DNA from: Amoebidium appalachense
Lineage: Eukaryota > Ichthyosporea
Reading direction: 5' to 3'
Length of the DNA: 64,000 nucleotides
Assembly (NCBI GenBank): GCA_963693365.1
Contig: CAVNZM010000002.1
Location: 1,302,001 to 1,366,000 of the forward strand
Below are positions 1 through 12,763 of the stretch, in pieces. Both the position numbers and the translations under genes were made by a program. The notes beneath the pieces were generated by a model. The model was given only the letters and a program-made list of their open reading frames with translations, was not told the DNA's origin and ran no database searches. Every line of letters begins with the position of its first letter. Position 1 is the stretch's first letter.

Positions 1-225
1 CTTGGCGCCCCTCTACGGTCGCCCAGTGGCACTCTTACCTTCCCTGCGAATAACATGGGAATGGGTGGTTGGGGTGCGCAACCGCCAGTCCAACAGCCAA
101 ACTTGAATGGGTCGTTGAATCCGCACATGGGGGCAGTGAAGTCGGACCCCGACCTAGCAGACGATGTTGCATTCCAACAGCAGTTGGATAATTTGTGCTG
201 GCAGGCTGTGTTTTCAACTTCGTAG
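1..225 (+). CDS. 3' part of an unidentified protein-coding gene (partial)
   Basis: An open frame enters from the left edge in frame 1 and runs to TAG at 223-225. Its residue mix looks like protein and not repeat: a Gly/Met/Trp stretch (NNMGMGGWGAQPP), a Gln/Asn/Pro stretch, then an acidic segment (SDPDLADDVAFQQQLDNLCW). I do not recognise the family; a flexible, low-complexity C-terminal region is all that can be said. The frame may be left by splicing before the TAG (possible donors are GT at 167 or 192), in which case the exon at 2301-2425 could be the real end of the gene. The start and most of the protein lie outside the window. Confidence 0.5.
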   Translation, partial: LGAPLRSPSGTLTFPANNMGMGGWGAQPPVQQPNLNGSLNPHMGAVKSDPDLADDVAFQQQLDNLCWQAVFSTS

Positions 226-2300
226 CAGGCTCACATTGGCTTAGCAGTCAAGCAGGCGGTTTCCTGTGCAGGAGTGTGCATGTAGAGTTTGCACTCGTGC
301 AGGTGTGTGTGTGTTTTTTTTTTTTTGTTTGTTTTTTTTCTGGGGGGAGGGGGGGGGAGCAATATATCTGGGGGCTCTTGAACCTTTCAGAGTAGGACAA
401 CACGAGCTTTATTTAGCATTCATGTGCTGCTCGAAGTCACACATTTGGCTAATATATTGTAATTGCAGAAGGCCGTGCATGGCGGTCGTAGGAATATGCA
501 AACATATACCTCTTTTCACGCTCCAGACGATGAGAATATGCCAATATCCCTGATAAAGAATGATCTTTGATCATGTGCAGGAGGGCCTCTTTAGCCACCT
601 TCGAGTTGCAGTTGATTCTTGCGTCTCTCTTTCCTGACTAGCTTTAGATTACCGAAGAAAGGGCTGTTAAGCCTTGCAGATGCATCTTTTCTTTAACGTT
701 CGTTGAATATCTGAGCCGCCTTTAGAACGTATCAAAAGGCTGCCAGCAACGTGCGAATTAACTAGTGCTAAAAAGGATACTATGCCATTTTATTGCATGG
801 TCTTTACTTACAAATTTCCAAATTCGGCTACTAATGTGGCGTTGGTAAATATGTATGATGTATGTAAGTTGACCGAGCACACCATATTCGCTTTTGCTTG
901 TCTCCACAGTAGGTAATATTAATCCCGTTTTGGTAATTCGAAATCTCGGAATCAAAGATACTGTTCTAGTAAACTGAGTCACGCAGAGTCGATCTCATGT
1001 GTCTTGTGTACCTACAACTAATTTCCATGATGTGACTTGTTAAGGTCTAAGTCGACATTTTGCGGCATGACGCCCACTGTGACGTCTTATTGACGCCAAC
1101 TTCAATGAGTTGCTTACCCTATGGGGCAATCTCCTATTCAGAAACTGTGCAACTGCCACTTAAAAAAGTCAGTGTGACATATCTACTTTTTTTTAATATT
1201 CGTTTCTAGATACCGACTCATATGGCACCTTGTAAATCACCCACTTGGTGTATAATTCATTTCTTCCACACACACACAGTCACACACACGCGCGCACACA
1301 CACACACACTGCCAAATTGAATCCCGAAGCCCCCACGGCAGTGCCCCGTGCGGCACGTGTGCATGGCACATGGCGGAAACGGAGAGGGGGTGAGGGGCTG
1401 TGCGGGTTGGGGGGGGAGAAGGGGGGGCTCACATGCATACACACGACAAACACGTGCGGTATGTACGCATGTATCATAATGACCATCTGATTCAACGTTA
1501 CACGCTCGCTTATGTATACATACGTAGGAGTAACCTATACAGATGGCCCCGCCGTTCGGTCAAATTTCACAGCTGCCGCAGTCTGCCAGATAGTAGTACT
1601 ACACCGTGACTGTGCATATATGGACAATGTACAGTGTCTGTACATGCCCGGCCATTGGAAACTAGTGCACATGCGTGTAAGTAAGCGTGTCATTACATTT
1701 ATAAACGTGGCCACGATCGCAATCTAACAATCCCATATGCATAATGCAACACACTGGACAGACCTAGGCCTGTACACGTGCATGTGGACGCACGTACTTA
1801 CAAGCCAAAAAATGTCATGTTTGTCACATGCACATGACTAAGCGGCCAAATGCATATGCAAAAGTACACGAATCATTGGAATAATAATGCCGCCTAATTG
1901 TATCCATGTTCTAGCTGCAGCACAGGCTGCCATTCATCGGAGGCCATATGCATACGCCCATGGGCATGGTTGAACATCAAAGATGTGCACGTATACAAGT
2001 TGTTGTGAGTGAATGTATCTGGTCTGCCGTGGCAGCCACAATATGCATGTAAAAATCTGCACCCACGAAAATTGAGCACGACACTTGTGCATCACGCTCA
2101 GTCAGCATACCAATAAGGTACCGTATTGAAGTGCACAATGTACGTACGTATACCAGCGGTGCGTTTGTCAGCTTGTGTGTGGAACTGCATGCACATCCCC
2201 CCCCCCCCCCCCCCCCCCCCTCTGGCTCCCCCCCCCTCCCCCATCCACCCCACCCCACCCGACCCCACCCGACCCCACCCCCTTCCCCCGGATCACCAAG
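226..2300. other. Non-coding stretch: intron or intergenic DNA with short repeats
   Basis: No convincing exon seen. It holds a T-rich run at about 306-340, a CA/CG repeat at 1266-1312, G-rich DNA near 1385-1430 and a C-run at 2197-2220. If the partial gene at the left edge ends at 2425, this is its last intron, and the C-rich block at 2197-2290 precedes the acceptor. Confidence 0.4.
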
Positions 2301-2425
2301 ACTCTCCATTCGGAATAGGACGTATCGAGACTATAGTTGAAAGCTTGAAAAATGCAAATACTCCCTTCCAAAACCGGGTTAAATTATTGGCCGAAAATCA
2401 CGTGCCCACAGCTCAGGTTGCCTAA
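2301..2425 (+). CDS. Candidate terminal exon, unknown protein
   Basis: After a C-rich tract and the acceptor ATCACCAAG, a frame encodes SPFGIGRIETIVESLKNANT followed by PFQNRVKLLAENHVPTAQVA and TAA at 2423-2425. The residue mix is that of an ordinary helical protein. The stop overlaps a perfect polyadenylation hexamer (AATAAA, 2424-2429), which supports a real gene end. The exon starts in phase 1, so it needs an upstream exon ending in phase 1; the open frame at 1-225 does not offer an obvious matching donor, so the link between the two is inference. No family recognised. Confidence 0.45.
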
Positions 2426-2429
2426 TAAA
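2424..2429 (+). terminator. Polyadenylation signal AATAAA overlapping a stop codon
   Basis: AATAAA begins on the second base of the TAA stop of the exon at 2301-2425, so the 3' untranslated region would be very short. Confidence 0.45.
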
Positions 2430-2741
2430 GTGCTGGGATAACGACGTTGTGTTGAATCGCATTCTATTCTTGTGTGTGTGTCCTAAGGCTTGTTGTAAGT
2501 TTGCCAGCAAGGGTCGTGCCTATGTCGGCACACGTCTGTTAAACTGATCTCAACCATTTGCATGTTGCCCGCTAATTTGATCTTGAACTAGGCTCGCACA
2601 TAGAACATCCACACCGCACCTGCATAGTATTGGGTGGTTACGGATGTATCCACAGTATCATGGCTGACTTGCATCCCTTCCTTCCTATGCACACATGTGC
2701 CCTGAGCCTCAGCCTTTGGGGCTTTGCAATTGGGAGATAGA

Positions 2742-2774
<33 letters not shown>

Positions 2775-2793
2775 TGGTGGTGGTGGTGGTGGT

Positions 2794-2826
<33 letters not shown>

Positions 2827-3572
2827 CTGCTCAAATTTAACTTTAAAACTTTGCCTTGCCACCCCAGGCCGCCGGCCCTTAGTCAGTACTCGTGCGTGCT
2901 GGATATTTACGCATAAATCTGTAATTAGAAGGGGCCTCGCCTGAGAGGCATGGGAGAGGAGAGGGGGGGGGGGGGGGGGGGGAGGGGGAGGGGGAGGGGG
3001 TGGGGAGTATGTATACATATGGCTGTCTGCACGATTTGTACATGGAAGAGAGAAGAACCGGCATACGTTCGGAGTGCACACCTGAACGCGGGCACACTTT
3101 AAACCTTGCAGTATTTCGATCCTCACATGAAGACATCATGGTTGCAATCATTGGTGGCCATTTATTCAGAGCACACCAGTGGCATGTAGATAAGCGCTGT
3201 TCTGCCATAATCTTTCAGTCATACATAAAGCGTCAATCTCATGCACCTTTCTTATGTCAGATGCCTAACCAACCAACCAACCAAACAGACAAACAAGTAA
3301 CTTTAAAAAACAACAGATCTTTCTAAAAAAAAACAGCGGCTGGGTGGCCCACAACCATGTATAATTCATGCTTCAGGCCTGAAACACATGCACAAACACA
3401 CCAACCCCAGGTAGTCTACATTAGGAAACTTTTTGCACATGTAAACCTCGTGTGGAGCATTCAGACAACTAACAACAGCAAAAGTTACCGAAACACACAC
3501 GTGCATTAACGTACATTACACCAGCAGTATTATGTTCAATAAACATTCGTGTACACGTACAAAGCCTCTCCC

Positions 3573-3609
<37 letters not shown>

Positions 3610-3731
3610 CCCCCCTCCCCCCTCCACCCCCTCCCCCCTCCTACCGAGCCTCCCCCCACCCCCCCCCCCTCCCCCGCCCCTTCCCCCCCCCCCCCCCCTC
3701 CCCCCTCCACCCCCTCCCCCCTCCTACCGAG

Positions 3732-3762
<31 letters not shown>

Positions 3763-4629
3763 CCCCCCCCCCACCACCACTACCATCACCCTCCTCCACA
3801 CCCGCCCTCACACTACACGTCTCCTCTTTGCTTGTGGTGGCTGGGGCGTGTGCTGGCTGCCCATATGATAGCTGATGGTGCGCACCAGTGCATATATCTC
3901 ACGTGGATGGTCCTGTATGCCGGCACCCTATTAGCGCAAGATTCACCCTGTTTCTCCCTGTTGCTGCCTACCCCCTCTACCCCCCTCTCCCCCTCCTCCT
4001 ATCTTTTCCATAACCACCCCCCTCCCCCCCCCCCCCCCTTCTATCCCCCTCCTGCTTCCTCCCCTCCTTCACAACCATACCCTCCTTCCCGCTTCCTCCC
4101 CTCCTTGATACCTACCCCCCCCCCCCCCCCCCAAAAAAAAAAAAAAAAAAAAAAAAACAAAAAAAAAAAACAAAAAAAAAAAACACAACTCCACCCATCT
4201 ATCCAACATTCTCAACCCCCATCCCCCCGTTCACTCAGTTCCTCCACGCTGCTCAAGACCTTTTACACCCACCCAATACCCAGATGTGGACTGATACCGA
4301 CGACCTGCCCCCCCGGGGGGCCAGGAACCCGTGTTGTAGCAGGTTGCCATTTTATCTGGCCATCAGAAGTTGGCGACAAGCAAAAGAGAAAAAAAAACAA
4401 CAAATAAATCGCAAGATGCGGCGAGCAGCATATCATTCTATGTCAAACCACGCCCATAAAAAATAGCCGCAGAAGGAAAAATTGTGCTTGCATCCAAATC
4501 ACACGAAGGGAGGGGGGAGGGGAGGGGGAGAGGTTAGATTACAGCAACAATAGTACACAGCATAAACAGAACCCATCCTCAGAGGTAGCCACTAGCTGAG
4601 AGTGTGTTTCAACCCCTTAGGCCCCTCCT
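2430..4629. other. Intergenic DNA between convergent gene ends
   Basis: No gene recognised. It contains a T-run then GGT/G-run at 2744-2826, G-runs at 2965-3000, long C-runs at 3572-3780 interrupted by T and A, C-runs at 4021-4037 and 4114-4131, and an A-run at 4132-4184. A plus-strand AATAAA at 3538-3543 has no supported exon before it. Long proline-rich frames here are translations of the C-runs. Confidence 0.5.
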
Positions 4630-4673
4630 TTACGAACCCCAACTCAGAAAAGAGTTCTTGTTTTTGGGTGAAA

Positions 4674-4710
<37 letters not shown>

Positions 4711-5642
4711 GGGGGGTCGTTACCTCAATAAGAGTGATGCAGAGAGGGTTTCTTGCCTCCGACCAATCCACACTGATCATCCCATCGTCCGGTTTTTTAC
4801 CCTCCTCTCTGTTGCCTTCCATGGCTATTTTTAGATTCATCTCACCAACTACGCTCCCACCCACAGCCACATGCGCCACCTTTAACAAACCTTCCGTTAC
4901 ATTTTCTTGAAGGTGAATGACATACCCGCCATCTTTAATATCTCCCCTCACCACGATTGCAACCTCACCCTCCCCACTGGCGGGTTTCACCCATTCAACA
5001 GACTCGATTAAAGACAACGGTCCCCCGTCAGTGGACTTTACGAACAGTCCAAACTCGGATTCTTTAACTGGGAATGCGGTTGTCTGATTGGCTAAAGGTC
5101 TCGTGACTTCCTGCTTGGCACCATTTGCCGGAGTACCTTCTTCCTCTTTCACAACACCTCCATCAAACCCGTCCGTTGTCTTTCCGTTTTCTTCTCTTGC
5201 AACCACAGCTACTTTCGCCACATTTTCATACCCAAATCCACCCTCGCTTGTTACATTTTTCTTCTCTTTCAACGTTTTCCCAATCGATAAGACAAATTTT
5301 GAGTAGAGAGGGAACGGAGGGATTTCCAGGTTCAGGGCTGTGCATAGGGCAGTCATGACGTCATCGACATATGAGTGGATGAGGAGGTCGGCATGTTTGT
5401 CTTTTGGCGTGGCCTGAAGATTGACGATCACAACCTTGCCTGTATGTGTGTGTGTTGGGGGGGGGGGGGGGGGGGGGATAGGAGAGGAAGGGCGTCAGTG
5501 GGAACTTGACACAAAGGGGAGAGGGGAGAGGGGAGAGGAGGGGGGGGGGGGGGGGGGGGGGGGGTCAGGGTCCCAGGTAACCACGAACATTCGAACATCC
5601 ACCTGGCCTTCTGGTGCTTCTAAGACGTGGGGGGAAAAAAAA

Positions 5643-5673
<31 letters not shown>

Positions 5674-6452
5674 GTAACGTGGCACACGCAAAGTGTGCAA
5701 CATCTGTGGAGCCTTCGGCGCACGCACACGAGGGGAGAGGGTGGAGGGGAGGAGGAGGAGGAGGAAGGGGGGGGGGGGGGGAGGGGGAAGCGGGGGGAGG
5801 GGTTTCATATATGCTGTCTATACAGGAGGAAGCTTGAGGAGATGTGGTGCGGGAAAAGTAGAGGGTACGGAGGTTACGGGTTGAAGGGAGGGAGGAGGAC
5901 CGGAAAAGAATCCAAGTCAAGCAACGAAAGTAAAAAAAAACAAAAAAACAATGCTGTCACATGCCACCCTTGCTCACCTGAAAGCAGCGCGACAAACCAT
6001 ATCCCTCTACTCCCCCCCCCCCCCCCCCCTATCCCCACAGTCTCTCTCTCTCTCTCTCCCCCCTGCACCCCCTTTCCCCCATTCTCTCTCTCTCTCTCTC
6101 CCCCCCCCTCCCTCCCTCTCTCTCTCTCTCACTCTCCCCCCCCCCCCCCCCCCCCCCCCCTCTCTCTCCCTTTCTCTGTACGCGTGTGTTTTAGTGTGTT
6201 GGTGTTCTTTCTATGTTCTGCCTCTTTTCTTTTCCTTTCCATCTTCTTTCTTTCCTCATCTTTTCTTCCTTTCTTTCTCACATTGAGAGAGGGCTGCGAG
6301 GCTTTGGTTGGAAAGAGGCAAAGGTGTGCCAGACGACGTACCTTTCCTCTTTGCCCTTTTGCACTGGAACGGTATGTTTGCACTTGGGTTGATTTGCAGA
6401 CTGCACCCGTGCCCCGTGGCTTAGCAACTGTGGGGGGACACAGGGCAGACAC

Positions 6453-6497
<45 letters not shown>

Positions 6498-6789
6498 ACA
6501 CACAAAATACAACTACTTGGAAAATGAAAGGACGTCTACCTCTACCTAAACTACCATCCCAACTCATTAGCAGAACCCGCATGCCATACACGTGCGCGTG
6601 CGCGCGCTCGTGCGTGTATATGTGTGTATGCCCCTACGCTCTTGCCTGAATACGTGCATACGTGTGTGGACACGAGTATGTGTGCAACCAAAAACGAAAA
6701 TGAAAATGGATGGTGTTTGCTGTGTGCATGATATCGCGTAGATAGACAACACAGTTACCTCACACTTTTCTTTCTTTCTTTTTTTTTTT

Positions 6790-6820
<31 letters not shown>

Positions 6821-6839
6821 GGGGGATTTTTTTTTTTTT

Positions 6840-6870
<31 letters not shown>

Positions 6871-7477
6871 GGGAAGGGGAAGGGGGGGGGGGGGGGGGGG
6901 GGGGGGGGTATTTACCTTGTTCCCAGGCATATGCACAAGTCTGCCTCCCGGCTTTCCTTCTCGGCTGTTCAAACCCATCAGCATATACCCCCCCCCCCCC
7001 CCCCCCCCCCCCCTCCCCTCCCCCCATTCCCCTTGCGCCTCATACCTCATTCTGTATCCTTCCCCCCCCCCCCCCCCCCCTCCAACCCCCGGGGGAAACA
7101 CCCTTTTTTGTCAATTAAGCAATAAGCATCAAACCGTGATACTCACGGTGACATCTTCATTGGATATGTGAAAGGAGCCAGAAAGAATGTTACGATGCCG
7201 TGTAAGGGATGTGGTGAGGCCACATCAAGCCGGTTAAAGAATGTGGTGCAGGTACGATGGACACCTTCATGACACACATCACAACAAGGTGCATTCTGCA
7301 ATAAAGAGAGCACAGCCACACACAACGTGGCGTAGGGGGAGGTTTGGGGGAGGGGGAAGGGGGGAGGGGGAGAGGGGGGAGGGAGGGGAGGGTACAAGCA
7401 CCCAAACGGTAAGATGCAAAAAGATATGAAAGGCGCTGGACCTGAATGCTTTGCAGAAACGGACACAGGTTGGTGGG

Positions 7478-7538
<61 letters not shown>

Positions 7539-8446
7539 CGCGCGCGTTTGTGCTCCGGAAGAGGGGGGGAGGGGGGTGGGGGGAGCGTGAGGTGAAGGGG
7601 TTGCCACCCCCCCTTCCCCCCCCTCCCACCCACCCTTCGTCTTCCCCCCTCCTCCCCCCTCCCCCCCCCCTCGTGCCTCCCCCTGCCCCCCTGGTGTTCC
7701 TCGAAATACATCATAACACAAACACCAGCTTCAGTACGCAGGAAAAGCTGAAATGGAGCTAAAGAGGGTGGTTGGGTGGATGTGTGTGTGTGTGGGGGGG
7801 GGGGGGGGGGGGGGAGGGGGGGGAGGGGGGGGAGGGAGGGTGTCACGGGTAGTTACCTCGTTTGAGGTCCTCTGGTGGCAGTTCATCCTCCCAGTCTAGG
7901 GTGTTGTCTCTTAAAGCCCCCCCACACCCCTCAGCCACACAATACCGCCCAGTAGATTTAAGCCCACACCCTGGGAGGAATACGTGTGAATAAGCATGAA
8001 TACGGCCCATGGGGGAAAACATGAATAAGAATATCGTGCTCATTACTACTTGCGAGGTGCCCATATTCTATCCGGAAATATGAATGGGTAAGGGTGAATA
8101 CGGGCAGAAGTTAATGAGTATTCACGACCAGCATGCAGCACGAATACAACTATCGTGTTCATTACTTCTTAGACAAAGCCTGACACTCTATGCAGGAATA
8201 AGTGTGAATATGGGTGAATACAGGCAATACCAAACACGGAATAGCACCAAGCGCATATAATTGCTATAGCCCACACCGGTCTACACAGTAATCAGTGTGA
8301 ATACGGGAAACCGATCATATACTTATGACAAATGAGGCCAATAGAATGATATCCGCTCAAGGGAATGTGCACACGAAGGAAATATAATGCAGTGGATGGT
8401 GTAAAGTAAAAGTACTCTCTCTCTCTCTCTCTCTGCGTGTGCGCGT

Positions 8447-8532
<86 letters not shown>

Positions 8533-8598
8533 GCTTGTGTATGTGTATCTGCGTGCGTGCGTGTGTGTGTGTGTGTGTGTGTGTGTCTGTGTGCGGGC

Positions 8599-8637
<39 letters not shown>

Positions 8638-8910
8638 CGCGTATGCGTGCATGCGCGCCCGTGTGTGTGCGTGGGGCGCGGGGCGAGGGGGGGGGGGGGG
8701 GGGGGGGTGGTCGGGGGAGGGGGGGGTGGATCGGGGAGGGGGAGAGGCGGGGGGAGGTAGAGGGGAGGGAAAGCAGAAGCACCTTGGATGTCGAAGTCAC
8801 GGACATACTTCCTGCCGCACTTAGTGCATATCTCCATGAAGATGTTGCCGTGCAGTTCCGCTAGCTGGTCAGACGGGTAGCCAGACTGTTGAGGGGGGGA
8901 AGGGGGGAGA

Positions 8911-8944
<34 letters not shown>

Positions 8945-9344
8945 TGGAATGGTCAGTGAGAGGATGATGAATTAAAAACGAGGGAAGAAGGCCAAGGAAT
9001 ATGTTTTCGAACAGGGATGGTAACTACTTGGCTGGATTGGTTGTGTGTGTGTGTGTGTATGTGTGTGTGTGTTACCTTTCCTTTTTCGTTCTTTCTTTCT
9101 TTTTTGGGGGTTTTAGGGGGGGTTTCAATGCGTCATAAAGTACAAAGTATACATGAACAACGGATAACACGATGCCGAGTGCAGACAATACATAAAGAGT
9201 ATGCATAATAAGCAGAGTACATCTTCAGGGGGGGGCACGTCATCCACAGTACCCGCGTTTCGACACATTCACCTGGTCAACGAAACCCAACTCGGATACT
9301 GTTTCACTTGAACATGGGTAGGTCACCCGGGGGCAGGGAGAGGG

Positions 9345-9384
<40 letters not shown>

Positions 9385-9665
9385 ACACGGAACACAGTAA
9401 ACAGTACCGACCCTTTACAACCCCCCCCCCCCCCCCCCCCCCCGGGCCCCCCCTCCCCCGTCTTCCCTACTTCACACACACAGCACACAGATGGCACACG
9501 TAAAACCAACCCCGAATACACACAAAAACACACTACGGGCACACCCGCGTAGTACACGTCACATGCACATGCTGTCGACTACCCCGAAATTGGCAATGAA
9601 ACCAACGAGGACAAAAGGAAAGGTCAAAAAAAGGGAAAGAGATGGAGGCAGAACACAGCATTAAA

Positions 9666-9707
<42 letters not shown>

Positions 9708-10178
9708 ATAAATCCGTTTTTCCTCCTGCCAAACAAGGCATCCCCCCCCCCCCCCCTCCTTCCCCCGTGCCCCGCCCACTCCGCCTCCCCCTTCCCCAAC
9801 CCCCCCCCCCCCCCCCCCCCCAACCCGCCCCCCACACACACACACACACACAGACACACACTTTTCAGTTTGCTTTTCCTCAGGCAACACCAAGAGAATC
9901 AAACACCCACCTTTGTGTGTAGGTTGTCTACGTTTTGCGTAACGATAAAGTCGCATTTTCCACCCCTGTGCATAGCAACCAGGGCCATGTGTGTGAGTGT
10001 GGGCAGGGCGTGCTCGAACCTGATGCCTTCTGGTACCTTCTTCTGCTTCTCAAGCGTCCACACACCCTGCAAGTGGCATTTAGAAAGGGAAAAAAAGGCG
10101 AACATTAGATCCGCAGAAGATTTGGATTTTGAATGAAGTGTAGGGTATTGGTGCGGTTGATGATGCACCCAAAACCAG

Positions 10179-10222
<44 letters not shown>

Positions 10223-11633
10223 CCTCCCCCCCCCCCTCCCCCGGACGGAGGATCCCTGACTTTCAAAGAAGAGAAAAGGAATCTTGCATGGTAAGCAACA
10301 GTATATGGCTATATGCAGGAAATTAAGTAGCATGGTAAGCAACAGTCTATGGCTATATGCAGGGAATCAAGTAGCATGGTAAGCAACAGTCTATGGCTAT
10401 ATGCAGGGAATTAAGTAGCATGGTAAGCAACAGTCTATGGCTATATGCAGGGAATTAAGTAAAAGATCCAAGCAAGTACAAAAACAACAACACATTTTGC
10501 TAGCAAGATATGACCACAGTTTCCAATCAGATTACATTGTTCGCCGTAGGATGTTGACATCCTCCGCTTGCATTAGAGATTGGTATGAATTTCCCTGATC
10601 ATCCGCACGCACGCCACAAGTTGGAAATCCAAACCCGCGTGCGGAACCTTGTACAGTAGCACAAATAAAGGTGTGTGTAGCATGTGCTCTCATAATGCAT
10701 GAAGTGTCCGCAGAATTTGCCAGAAGGAAGGGAAGGGGGGGGGGGGGGGGGGGGTATATCGATGAGGCGAGGAGCGGGGGCAGGTCGTCTAACCTTTGGG
10801 CCCCTAAAATCTGGGAGTCCAGCCGATGTCGAAATACCTGATCAAAATGCCAGGCAAAAGCAATTAGTATCCAACAAGCTCAAACCAATAGAACCATAGA
10901 GAACCATCCCCCCCCCCCCCCCCCCCCCCCCCCCCTTTCCTCCCTCTTCCCTCTCCCTTTAGGACCATAACCATCCTCCATTCTCCCCCCCCCCTCTCCC
11001 TCCCCCCGCCACCCTAGGTACCATAAAACCCCCCTTTCCCCCCAACCTTTGGGGCCATAAGGATCCCCCACCCCCACCTTTAGCCCCCCCCCCCTCCCCC
11101 CCCCCCACACACACCCCTTTAGGGCCTTAAGAATCCCCCCCCCTCACGTACCTTTGGAGCCATACGCATCCCCCACCCCAACCTTTAGAATCCCCCCCTC
11201 CACCACCACCCTTAGGGCCATAAGGCCCCCCCCCCCCCCCACCCCACCTGGGCAGCCCATAAACCTACAGCAGCCAACCACCCCCCAATAGCAATGAAAA
11301 AGGAAAATATCTGGTACATTCGAACTCTTCATTGAGGAGCGGCCCATGTGGGTGTGTGTTTGTGTGCCTGTGTGTGTGTCTGTGTGTGTGTGGGGGGGGG
11401 GGGGGAGGGGGGGGGGGAGGGGGGGGGGGGGGGGGGGATGCTTGTGCCTGTGCAACACGTTAGTGATATGTTCTTACCCAAATTTTGAAGAAATTTTCAC
11501 TGACAGAAGCTCATATGATCGTAAATGTTCTGCCGTACCCATCACAAAACGAACTTACATAACCACCGAGGATGATAGTAAAAAAGCAGGCTAACTGCCG
11601 GCTGCGAGTGGGCAGCCAGTGTTTTTTTTTTTT

Positions 11634-11689
<56 letters not shown>

Positions 11690-12763
11690 GGAGGTTACCA
11701 GCTCCAGTATGGAATACAATCTTCCTTGCGTCCTTCACCCATTCAGCAAATGTGGCAATCTTATTCTTCAGCACACGTGGTGAGTCAAACACCTGTGTGG
11801 GTGGGGCAGGAATGAGGTGTGGGCAAACTCATGCATCTTAGGCCAAGTTGCCGTATTTGGCACCGGGAGCCAGCAAAGATAAACGGCATTTTCTTTTAAC
11901 CTTTGGCACACATTTCCATGTTCAATGCAGCTTCCGCACCAGGCTGGGTAGGGCACCCCTCTGTCGGTGTGTCGTTTGATTGTGTGCTCGGGTACTCCGA
12001 GTGTATATGCAGCGCTTGTATGTACATAAAATTGCCACCGGGTGTGCCAGGGGCCCCAGAAGGTCTGTATCTGCCCTGAATGGAATTGTACACAGAAACA
12101 CTTGACACCGAAAAAGAGAGTTCAACAAGGAGAATTCAACAAAACCATGCAACTAAATGCCCATTCACCATCTTAATGGATGTAGGGGAAAGAAACCAAG
12201 AAGCGCGACTGTGTTGTAGTAAATAACGTCGAGATGTGTATAAGGCAAGACAGAGAGAAACATGTACAGGGGGAGGGGGAGTGGGACCACAAAAGTCAGT
12301 GCCCACAACATATAGCCACGCACATTAACAACATCACGAATGGGTGTGGAAAGGGTGACCAGAGGGATGAAAAGGCGTCAACACAAGCAGAAGGGGAAAG
12401 TTGTACGGCCAAGACGCTTCCAGACCCGAAGCCAAGGCAGGAAGGTAGCCTCGAAGGCAGTGCGAAAGAGACAGGGAGGGATTAGAGAACTAAACGGAGA
12501 GAGGGAGGAGGTACTGCCTTTTTTGCGAGAGATGGCGAGAAAGATCAGCGTGCACCTAAGTACGAAATACCAAAGAAGGTACAGATCCAGCAGGTAAGAG
12601 GGTTAAATACATTAGTTGGCTGCATAAGAAAACAAACGTGCAACTCAAACTGGTAGCAACACACGCTACACTTCGATCTATGCCACGTATTTACCTCAGG
12701 CTGGCTCAGCTTTCCCTTCCACTCGTAGGGCGACAACCTGTCGGCATACCCGGTGGTAGACAT
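4630..12763 (-). CDS. SIRT6: SIRT6-like NAD+-dependent protein deacylase (class IV sirtuin), multi-exon
   Basis: Exons (minus): 12763-12695, 11792-11699, 10837-10794, 10066-9911, 8885-8783, 7970-7857, 6964-6916, 5619-5582 (doubtful), 5439-4724, 4656-4630 (doubtful); about 469 aa. Sirtuins remove acyl groups from lysine using NAD+; SIRT6 types act on chromatin. Exon 1 ([19 protein letters not shown]) matches the SIRT6 N-terminus. Then [20 protein letters not shown] (NAD+ loop, from residue 51), [13 protein letters not shown] with catalytic His133, zinc cysteines 141, 144, 166 and 171, [27 protein letters not shown] and [20 protein letters not shown]. These positions coincide with human SIRT6 numbering as I know it. 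The usual QNVDG is QNVDN here. Phases agree through exon 7. Exon 8 keeps phase but does not resemble the family. About 200 residues after the core are unrecognised and partly acidic. Confidence 0.88.
7975..8305. repeat. Diverged tandem repeat (GAATA-rich, roughly 125 bp unit)
   Basis: Related blocks recur: each has GTGAATA / GAATACGG motifs, a TATCGTG(C/T)TCATTACT segment (8032 and 8151) and ends near GGTGAATAC(G/A)GGCA (8092 and 8212). A third partial copy ends near 8308. It occupies the sirtuin intron between the exons at 8885-8783 and 7970-7857. Confidence 0.6.
8415..8640. repeat. CT then GT microsatellites in a sirtuin intron
   Basis: CT repeats at 8415-8434 and 8451-8526 run into GT/GC repeats to about 8640. 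Frames through this block read as Ser-Leu, Cys-Val or His-Thr repeats and are not genes. Confidence 0.9.
10286..10461. repeat. Minisatellite, four 44 bp units, in a sirtuin intron
   Basis: Four head-to-tail copies start at 10286, 10330, 10374 and 10418, each opening with GCATGGTAAGCAACAGT and ending with AAGTA. Copies 2-4 differ at single bases; copy 1 differs slightly more. It lies in intron 3 of the sirtuin gene. Confidence 0.95.

Noticed and set aside
3532-4407. Long proline-rich frame; also Gly-, Cys/Val-, His/Thr- and Leu/Ser-repeat frames throughout
   Set aside because: These are translations of C/G runs and of CA, GT, CT and GA microsatellites.
6342-6427. Minus-strand exon with strong splice sites inside the sirtuin gene
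   Set aside because: In the phase left by the exon 6964-6916 it hits TAA at once, and no frame resembles sirtuins.
7143-7430. Frames on both strands with Cys pairs (CCDVCHEG on minus, MPCKGCGEA on plus)
   Set aside because: They lie in a sirtuin intron, break phase with the flanking exons and match no zinc-finger pattern well.
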